This document shows, piece by piece, positions 62,001 through 64,000 of a DNA stretch of 64,000 nucleotides (position 1 is the stretch's first letter; each line of letters opens with the position of its first letter). The notes under the pieces are model-generated. The model had not been told where the DNA came from. It did no database searches and worked only from the letters and a program-made list of their open reading frames with translations. This stretch comes from Diadema setosum. Taxonomy: Eukaryota > Echinodermata > Echinoidea > Diadematoida > Diadematidae. The stretch lies in the NCBI GenBank assembly GCA_033980235.1, contig CM067068.1, positions 35,131,546 through 35,195,545 on the forward strand, read 5' to 3'. The translations under genes and the position numbers were made by a program.

Positions 62001-63298
62001 AATGTTACCCTGGAACCAGTGCAATGCCCCCCTGGAACTGGACAAAGTGACAATAGGTGCGAGAGGTGTCCAGTGGGAACTTACCAGGACGAATACGGAC
62101 AAGTCCAGTGCAAGAATTGTTCCGATGGCACGTCCACTGTGTCACGCGGAAGCAGATCTTCAGACAGATGCAGAGGTCAGTATGTCCACTGTCCTGAAGC
62201 GCATTGCAATTCTCGGCTTTCGCTTTTTCCTGCAGACTTGTCCTATCCTATACCGTATGAACTCCTCCCCCCCCCAAAAAAAAAAAAAAAAATACAACGG
62301 GACCCTCCGCAATGACATCTTTAGAAATAGTGAATTAATCCAAATACAATTTCAGGATGTGAAATAATAACTCGTTGCCCACATCTCACAGAAAACCCCA
62401 TTCGATTTACTTCAATCAGTGGTCAAAGAGAAATGAGGAGTTGTGTAGAGCATGTCAGGAATTCCTTCCCTCCAAGTTCTGTCCATTATCTTTACATATC
62501 AATATGCAGTTCCAAGAGGATCCAGGTGCTGAATTTGGAAAAATCTGACCAATGACATGCTTTACAACAATTCACATTTCTCTGTGACTACTTACAATAA
62601 CAAAATTGAATGGGGGTTTTCTGCTGAAAAGAGCTAAGATGTTGTATTTCAAGACCCTGAAGTAGCACTTAGAAGTTTGATCAAATAGGGAGTAATCAAT
62701 TAAATGCGAAAAGACGATTGTATTTTTTTTTCGGGGACAAAAAACTGTACACCCTGGTTTCAGCACGATGGCCTGTATCCCGTATCGAAGTTTGATATAT
62801 TTTCATTGTGTCTTGATAGTAATGCATTGCAACCATTATAGACGTTTTATAGACCTGTTTTCATTATGTCCTGTGCGGTAACCCCATTCGGCATTAATTG
62901 GTCAAGAAAATAAAAATGATATCATCATGTAAGATAATTCGAATCAATGATTTGGAATGGGATCTGTGAAAAAGAAGCCCGCATATTTTGACACAAGGCA
63001 GCATCAGGAGAGATGTATTATTATCTTGTGCGTGCTTTTAGTTCAATACGTTAATCTTTTCATATATTTCTGACAAGCCGAAGTTGAAAATCAGAATTTA
63101 ATGTGGGCAGCCCCTGACTGACTTTACCCTTCGCAGCCCTCTGTGAACCCGGGACTTACTCGGCCTCAGGAGTAAAATCCTGCGTAGCGTGTGGCGAGGG
63201 CTTCTACCAGCCGGGGTTTGGGAGCAAATCGTGTCTACCTTGTCCAGAAGGTTACACCACATGGACCATTGGTTCTGCGTCCGAAGACGAATGCACAA
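30556..63298 (+). CDS. SVEP1: SVEP1/polydom-like secreted matrix protein, 5' half (14 exons, partial)
   Basis: Joining 14 exons with GT/AG borders gives one stop-free frame of about 1,029 codons. Order: signal peptide (residues 1-22), VWA (about 46-225), EGF-like (about 234-275), ephrin-receptor-like/GCC2-GCC3 (276-326), sushi 1-3 (327-523), HYR 1-2 (524-686), sushi 4 (687-758), a polybasic linker (759-923), and two exons of ephrin-receptor-like cysteine repeats (924-1029). This is the order of the N-terminal half of SVEP1/polydom. The EGF, pentraxin and long sushi array expected next would lie beyond the window. Vertebrate SVEP1 is a secreted matrix protein used in cell adhesion and lymphatic development; the role here is inferred. 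Introns are phase 1 except intron 1 (phase 2) and intron 11 (phase 0). Boundaries are hand-called; the first exon could be preceded by a non-coding exon. A paralogue with the same domains is the main alternative. Confidence 0.85.
31230..31390. repeat. Diverged foldback-type repeat in intron 1
   Basis: Repeated words such as TTCGGACTATC, TTCGAAATAACGAACC and TTCGGATTATTGAACC resemble the element at 28702-28952. Confidence 0.4.
31581..31801 (+). CDS. SVEP1: SVEP1-like exon 2: VWA (second part)
   Basis: Acceptor CCCCCAG at 31574-31580. The frame gives VIMLSTDGGSNNREST (third metal-site Asp in STDGGS), GITIFSIGLGSGINVAEL and DVSDFGDVIKS, the C-terminal half of a VWA domain. Donor G|GTAATT at 31802, phase 1. 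Intron 2 is 12.5 kb and contains the antisense LINE copy 2. Confidence 0.9.
31840..31894 (+). repeat. (CA)n microsatellite, intron 2
   Basis: CA repeats with one CCAA interruption, about 40 bp after the exon 2 donor. Confidence 0.95.
32075..32340 (-). mobile_element. LINE copy 2: 3' end and tail
   Basis: On the minus strand the tail is made of TTGAA-type repeats (TTCAAGTTCAAGTTCAAAG on the + strand). The terminal hairpin has 12-bp arms at 32292-32303 (GGAGGGACCCAC) and 32327-32338 (GTGGGTCCCTCC) around the conserved loop TAAAAAGACAGAGCTTGTA. Bases 32341-32976 are presumed 3' UTR with no conserved frame. Confidence 0.75.
32977..35656 (-). pseudogene. LINE ORF2 (EN-RT), copy 2, decayed, in intron 2
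   Basis: Same protein family as 5785-8968. EN remains include FSFLHLNIRSLNKHF and VIGLSETWLASNAENYFAIE. About 110 codons are then missing near 35215-35235 (the G-rich NGGGG run joins almost directly to PPSATLIDN), which removes the GDFN box. The end of EN (SDMTDHFPIMT) is present. RT keeps AKVIPIFKAGDKFEISNYRP, GFREKHSTTHALLHF, FLDFSKAFDTINHDILL, CGVPQGSLLGPLLFIIYIND, FADDTNVFF and DDKLSWKSH. In-frame stops occur at 34261 and about 33886; frames shift near 33200 and 33490. It lies antisense to the host gene and must be spliced out with intron 2. Confidence 0.88.
37578..37746 (+). repeat. Tandem repeat, three units of about 60 bp
   Basis: GGGTAATTACATAAGATGAAA, GGGTAATGACATAAGATAAA and GGGTAATGACATGAGATAAA each open a unit; units carry CACTTCACTTGTAAAT-like sequence further on. 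Confidence 0.8.
39309..39452. repeat. Facing C and G homopolymer tracts
   Basis: A C run at about 39311-39325 and a G run at about 39437-39450, 110 bp apart, so the strands could pair. The C run is preceded by GGGGGCACAATGTGCCCCC, itself a perfect palindrome. Confidence 0.8.
40597..41138. mobile_element. MITE with CACTG termini in LINE ORF1, 2-bp TT duplication
   Basis: Interior 40599-41136 starts CACTGTAAAAACATCGGTG and ends CCGGACTTTTTGCAGTG. It is full of GGTGTTAA/TTAACACC words in both orientations. TT flanks both sides, and removing one copy plus the interior restores the ORF1 frame. No transposase. Superfamily undetermined. Confidence 0.75.
41799..42259. mobile_element. MITE with GGCTGCGTTCACATAGAAG termini in LINE ORF1
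   Basis: Left terminus GGCTGCGTTCACATAGAAGT (41802); the right terminus is its inverse (ending 42256). Flanks are TAA and TTA, consistent with a 3-bp TWA target of PIF/Harbinger type with one change. Inside are tandem TATTCGG units (about 41820-41850). Removing it with one 3-bp flank restores the ORF1 frame at the Leu aligned with Val in copy 1. Confidence 0.75.
42761..43124. other. LINE copy 2 presumed 5' UTR and flank
   Basis: ATGACTTGTAGAATTTAATG just upstream of ORF1 resembles ATGACTTGAAATATCACTTA at 16060-16080, and both are followed by GTATTCC(A/G)CG, suggesting shared 5' UTR. A C run lies at about 43061-43077. No gene otherwise. Confidence 0.4.
43125..43513. mobile_element. TTAA-bounded foldback MITE, intron 2
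   Basis: TTAAAGGGATAGTACAGTAT at the left is inversely matched by ACTGTACAGTCGCTTTAA at the right. The arms fold (GAGGAATTCAAAGTTTAATTG against ATAAACGTTGAATTCCTC). TTAA on both sides suggests piggyBac-type integration. Confidence 0.7.
43670..43722 (+). repeat. (GTTT)n microsatellite
   Basis: TTTG/GTTT repeats with interruptions. Confidence 0.9.
43726..44022. mobile_element. CACACTGTG-rich MITE, copy 1, intron 2
   Basis: Begins CTACTGGAAAGAACACGGTG and is built of CACAATGTG, CACACTGTG and inverses. It is the inverted counterpart of 60982-61250 (shared GATGATTTCACACTGTGGTG against CACCACAATGTGAAATCATC). Followed by a G run (about 44012-44033). Confidence 0.65.
44034..44327. other. End of intron 2
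   Basis: No feature beyond the splice acceptor. Confidence 0.5.
44328..44477 (+). CDS. SVEP1: SVEP1-like exon 3: EGF-like
   Basis: Acceptor CCCATCAG before 44328. After a short acidic linker (DVKDDDFLLLSGN) the exon reads CPSSCGQNSVCACATKSG and VQECVCNAGFY, an EGF-like pattern of cysteines. Donor G|GTAGGA at 44478. Phase 1 at both ends. Confidence 0.85.
45195..45347 (+). CDS. SVEP1: SVEP1-like exon 4: ephrin-receptor-like cysteine repeat
   Basis: Acceptor TTGTCACAG, donor G|GTCATT. It encodes CPRGTYKTVLGNIDCKSC then PTHSSTSSTGSRSRAACEC and DTGYEGT: a GCC2/GCC3 (ephrin A/B receptor-like) repeat. Symmetric phase 1 module. Confidence 0.88.
46189..46574. mobile_element. TTAA-bounded MITE ending 30 bp before exon 5 acceptor
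   Basis: Left end TTAAGGTTCCCTGAAATGA and right end ATTTCAGGGAACTTTAA are inverse, and the arms stay related for about 70 bp (GATTTGTGTTGATTCATGA against TCATAAATCAACACAAAATC). TTAA is present on both sides. Confidence 0.75.
46605..46793 (+). CDS. SVEP1: SVEP1-like exon 5: sushi 1
   Basis: The acceptor CCAATCCCGCAG uses the branch-like CTAAT just after the MITE. The earlier ATTTCAG at 46558-46564, inside the MITE, would run into a stop. Encodes VQCPEWSSNQSG, CPNTYSSTPCQFKCLHGYRV and CTENGDWSHDFLQCE, a complete CCP/sushi domain. Donor A|GTGAGT. Confidence 0.9.
46905..46940 (+). repeat. (AG)n microsatellite, intron 5
   Basis: Uninterrupted GA dinucleotides. Confidence 0.95.
47142..47348 (+). 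CDS. SVEP1: SVEP1-like exon 6: sushi 2
   Basis: Acceptor CACCCAAG, donor A|GTAAGT. Encodes ITCPALTPPPNANVTCSPPN, CNITCHNGYEMVGS and GSWSRHDWKCQ, a sushi domain with several N-glycosylation motifs (NVT, NIT, NGS). Confidence 0.9.
47872..48030. mobile_element. Foldback MITE with GGATCCAG arms, copy 1, intron 6
   Basis: CAGGGGAGGATCCAGG at the left and CTCTGGATCCACCACTG at the right. The GC-rich stem inside (GGGGGGCGTGCGCC and GCGCCCCCC) and CAG/CTG ends suggest a hAT-type MITE. A related element is at 50091-50253. Confidence 0.6.
48758..48812 (+). repeat. (CTAT)n microsatellite, intron 6
   Basis: Tetranucleotide array about 180 bp before exon 7. Confidence 0.95.
48989..49183 (+). CDS. SVEP1: SVEP1-like exon 7: sushi 3
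   Basis: Acceptor TCTATCTTATAAAG, donor G|GTAGGC. Encodes TCQPLEVVSPMLVEPALC, ECTYRCGNGYSLNSSDDTVS and CTATGTWSSPSPRVEC, a sushi domain. Confidence 0.9.
49286..49350 (+). repeat. (AAAC)n microsatellite, intron 7
   Basis: Long run of CAAA/AAAC units. Confidence 0.95.
49799..50041 (+). CDS. SVEP1: SVEP1-like exon 8: HYR 1
   Basis: Acceptor CGATTTCCGTAG, donor G|GTTTGA. Encodes DTEPPSITCPGDITGTT, VNWTDPAASDNSGAPPTLTA, FPIGVTVVTYNATDMAGE and CTFAVHIT, a hyalin repeat (immunoglobulin-like adhesion module). Confidence 0.92.
50091..50253. mobile_element. Foldback MITE with GGATCCAG arms, copy 2, intron 8
   Basis: TGGCGGATCCAGGGGGAGCG at the left against CCCTGGATCTGCCCCTG at the right, with an inner GGGCGCGCTCCCCC-type stem. 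Flanks CAATACAT and CAATAGTA may be a diverged 8-bp duplication. Confidence 0.6.
50254..51394. other. Remainder of intron 8
   Basis: No gene recognised. A poly(T) run lies at 51018-51043. Confidence 0.5.
51395..51640 (+). CDS. SVEP1: SVEP1-like exon 9: HYR 2
   Basis: Acceptor TTAATTTCTAG, donor C|GTGAGT. Encodes DEERPRVKDCPADFTVNT, VTWEEPEFVDNAGN, GDTNVVYTATDPSGNNNTC and EFTITVT, the second hyalin repeat. Confidence 0.92.
51655..51775. mobile_element. Possible LINE/SINE 3' end with hairpin
   Basis: A (TTTA) tract followed by a hairpin with arms AGCAGGGC and GCCCTGCT (about 51694 to 51745). Similar in plan to 29221-29350 but the sequence is different. Confidence 0.35.
51856..51898 (+). repeat. 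(AG)n microsatellite, intron 9
   Basis: GA dinucleotides with few interruptions. Confidence 0.95.
52035..52140. mobile_element. LINE/SINE 3' end related to 29221-29350
   Basis: Contains GGCTGGATAGCCCATATTC, CAGCTATGCTAAGCTGG and CCATGGGGTCCAG, the same ordered blocks as at 29274-29325. Confidence 0.5.
52153..52582. mobile_element. TTAA-bounded MITE (CCTCCGGATGA family), copy 1
   Basis: TTAAAGGGGACCTCCGGATG at the left and CATCCCGAATGCCCCTTTAA at the right are inversely related. The interior matches 53836-54262 (GATGACATGGCAG, TACACTGCTACATTTCTGA, CTACATGATGTGAAATTATG). Confidence 0.75.
52836..54296. mobile_element. TTAA-bounded foldback element hosting a nested MITE
   Basis: Left TTAAAGGAAACCAAAACCC and right GCTTTTGGTTTCCTTTAA are inverse, and the arms remain related for over 150 bp (AAAATCGGACAATCGAT against ATCGATTGTCCGATTTT). 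The right arm is interrupted at a TTAA by the element at 53836-54262. Confidence 0.7.
53836..54262. mobile_element. TTAA-bounded MITE (CCTCCGGATGA family), copy 2, nested
   Basis: TTAAAGGAGACCTCCGGATG to AATGCCCCTTTAA, inserted in the right arm of 52836-54296. The left arm of the host element supplies the uninterrupted sequence for comparison. Confidence 0.75.
54297..55084. other. Intron 9, unassigned
   Basis: No exon or repeat recognised. Confidence 0.5.
55085..56041. mobile_element. pogo/Tigger-like non-autonomous element
   Basis: Flanked by TA. The left end GTGGAAACTCGATATAACGA and right end TATACCGAGCTTCCCCTG are inversely related, and TCGTTATAGC/ATCTCGTTATA words recur in both arms, typical of pogo/Tigger termini. 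No transposase frame is visible. Confidence 0.65.
56042..57300. other. End of intron 9
   Basis: Holds a locally repeated pair with AAAATCGATGCGG-like words (about 56365-56500) and an (AG)n run at 56875-56930. No exon recognised before 57301. Confidence 0.5.
57301..57516 (+). CDS. SVEP1: SVEP1-like exon 10: sushi 4
   Basis: Acceptor TTTCTTCATAG, donor G|GTGAGT. Encodes HSCKHYSPPRDGALICHEAG, CSVLCNKHYTFAGVPEPIY and CDATKKWVTG, ending WPDC: a sushi domain in the position of polydom sushi 4, directly after the HYR pair. Confidence 0.88.
58160..58470 (+). CDS. SVEP1: SVEP1-like exon 11: linker with polybasic site
   Basis: Acceptor CCTTTTTCAG, donor GATCAG|GTAAGG, phase 1 in and phase 0 out. Encodes IPSYTSRGLKISKEVRFYAG, CDASAGCNITGVQVTC and LTVTFTAIVVAPPQDPD. 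The run RRRR followed by Q (58374-58385) resembles a furin-type site. No named domain was recognised; it occupies the spacer between sushi 4 and the ephrin-receptor-like repeats. Confidence 0.8.
58531..58760 (-). mobile_element. LINE 3' end, copy 3 (severely 5'-truncated), intron 11
   Basis: On the minus strand it ends in an AATGA-type tail (CATTTCATTTCATTTC on the + strand). The hairpin arms GAGGAGAC (58702-58709) and GTCTCCTC (58739-58746) surround the conserved loop TAAAAAGCTAAGCTTGTA. Only the 3' terminus is present. Confidence 0.7.
58810..59022. repeat. Cluster of structure-prone simple repeats, intron 11
   Basis: In order: C run, (CT)n, G run (58810-58866), another G run (about 58954-58967), then (CA)n-(CG)n-(CA)n at 58978-59022. 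The alternating CG/CA tract is a classical Z-DNA-prone sequence; the facing C and G runs could pair. Confidence 0.9.
59023..60759. other. Remainder of intron 11
   Basis: No further exon or repeat recognised. Confidence 0.5.
60760..60943 (+). CDS. SVEP1: SVEP1-like exon 12: acidic linker, start of ephrin-receptor-like repeats
   Basis: Acceptor TGCATTTTAG, donor T|GTGAGT, phase 0 in and phase 1 out. Encodes RGVPPEGIALDAYIDSIRNV, NITLDATSFDVDDDY and VSCEPGEILVDDLC. Exons 11 and 12 form one module whose outer borders are both phase 1. Confidence 0.82.
60982..61250. mobile_element. CACACTGTG-rich MITE, copy 2, intron 12
   Basis: Starts CTGCTGGAAAGAACACAGT and ends GACACTGTGCTTTTTGCAG. It is inverted relative to 43726-44022. 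It begins about 40 bp after the exon 12 donor. Confidence 0.65.
61251..62019. other. Remainder of intron 12
   Basis: Nothing recognised. Confidence 0.5.
62020..62175 (+). CDS. SVEP1: SVEP1-like exon 13: ephrin-receptor-like repeat
   Basis: Acceptor CTGGAACCAG (weak pyrimidine tract), donor G|GTCAGT. Encodes QCPPGTGQSDNRCERCPVG, TYQDEYGQVQCKNCSDG and TSTVSRGSRSSDRC, a GCC2/GCC3 repeat. Phase 1 at both ends. Confidence 0.87.
63137..63298 (+). CDS. SVEP1: SVEP1-like exon 14: ephrin-receptor-like repeat
   Basis: Acceptor TTACCCTTCGCAG, donor A|GTAAAT. Encodes LCEPGTYSASGVKSCVACGE, GFYQPGFGSKSCLPCPEG and YTTWTIGSASEDEC. Last exon in the window; the phase 1 donor shows the gene continues to the right. 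Confidence 0.88.
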
Positions 63299-64000
63299 GT
63301 AAATCCATCAAGCTTCGAAATTGCTCTCCGTTGTGTTTATCAATTGTAGATGTCCCCTCGTTCTGGTGGAATCGTTTTTTTTTTAAATCTTTATGTCCGC
63401 TCATTATCTGAATGTTATAATGAAACTGCTATAATGATTTCAAAATATTTCTGAACACATTTCTAATGTTTCTCCGTCAAGCGAAGAACAAACTCGGTGG
63501 TTTCATTAAGTGAGATATTCCAGGTCTGAAGAACGTCTTCGCAAGTATACAGTCAAACATGTCTGTAACGACAATCATTTTTTTTTCAAATGATAGAATT
63601 TATTGATTTCTCGAAGCAACATAATTTTACAGAGGATAAATGAATTACAAAGTTATTACTTCAACACAAAAACATTTCTTTGATACAAACAATTTAAACA
63701 CATATCTGTGTTTTTTATGCTTTTTTAAAAAAATATCTAAATAACTTCTTACTAAAAAACAAACTATAAAGGGTCGTACATGCGAGAATGCGAAAATAGG
63801 ATGAAATAACTTTTGGCAGTCCGAAAGCCCGCCCAGGCCCGCCCGACATGGCGACGACGAGTGCACATTGAATAACTTCCACAGGACCATTGCAATTGAC
63901 TACACACAGCCCCGCCGCCGTACACAAGTGTAACACTTGAGCACAGCGACAGGGCCGCGCACAGCCACATTGCAATGTACAGCTAATAAAAGTAAATTCG
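63299..64000. other. Start of intron 14
   Basis: No exon seen. A GC-rich patch lies at 63830-63965. Confidence 0.5.

Noticed and set aside
63645..63975. Minus-strand Cys-rich frames (MQCGCARPCRCAQ...)
   Set aside because: Cysteines come from a GC-rich patch; no domain spacing, no start context, inside intron 14.
1..64000. Search for CRISPR arrays, rRNA and tRNA genes, bacterial operons
   Set aside because: Repeats lack CRISPR spacing, no cloverleaf or rRNA core was recognised, and introns and transposons show a eukaryotic genome.

Overview
This is AT-rich, intron-rich eukaryotic DNA crowded with transposable elements. The one clear host gene is the 5' half of a SVEP1/polydom-type secreted matrix protein on the + strand (about 30.56-63.30 kb, running off the right edge). 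Gene architecture, transposon mix (DIRS, two-ORF LINEs, many foldback MITEs) and base composition fit a marine deuterostome invertebrate, most likely an echinoderm; the species cannot be proved from the window.

Layout. 0-1.6 kb: decayed Ty3/gypsy pol with an LTR edge. 2.2-2.85 kb: first copy of an unnamed 0.65-kb repeat (repeat B). 4.16-4.83 kb: palindromic MITE at a TA site. 5.1-16.1 kb (minus strand): LINE 3' tail, broken EN-RT ORF2, about 5 kb of tandem arrays, then an ORF1 with one stop. 16.1-16.7 kb: second TA-site MITE. 16.7-23.8 kb: second copy of repeat B, split by a 6.4-kb DIRS-type retrotransposon whose inverted termini, internal complementary region, reverse transcriptase and tyrosine recombinase can all be read. 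24.4-25.8 kb: GC-richer TIR element. 26-30.5 kb: degenerate repeats and the upstream flank of the gene.

SVEP1-like gene. Fourteen exons were assembled by hand from GT/AG boundaries. They join into one open frame of about 1,029 codons without a stop: signal peptide, VWA, EGF-like, ephrin-receptor-like (GCC2/GCC3), three sushi, two HYR, one sushi, a polybasic linker over two exons, then ephrin-receptor-like cysteine repeats. This is the domain order of the N-terminal half of polydom. Most introns are phase 1, as expected of shuffled extracellular modules.

Introns. Intron 2 (12.5 kb) holds a second antisense LINE copy with the same layout as the first (ORF2 at 33-35.7 kb, about 5 kb of spacer, ORF1 at 40.5-42.8 kb). 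Its ORF1 is interrupted by two MITEs. Other introns hold TTAA-bounded foldback MITEs (one nested in another, one ending 30 bp before a splice acceptor), a pogo/Tigger-like element, LINE 3' ends and long simple repeats.

Most unusual points: the DIRS internal complementary region that records the circle junction, with an empty target site in the same window; the repeated ORF1-long spacer-ORF2 layout suggesting an unusually long LINE; a LINE 3' hairpin with compensatory changes in three copies; and several insertions whose pre-insertion sequence can be read from a paralogous copy here.
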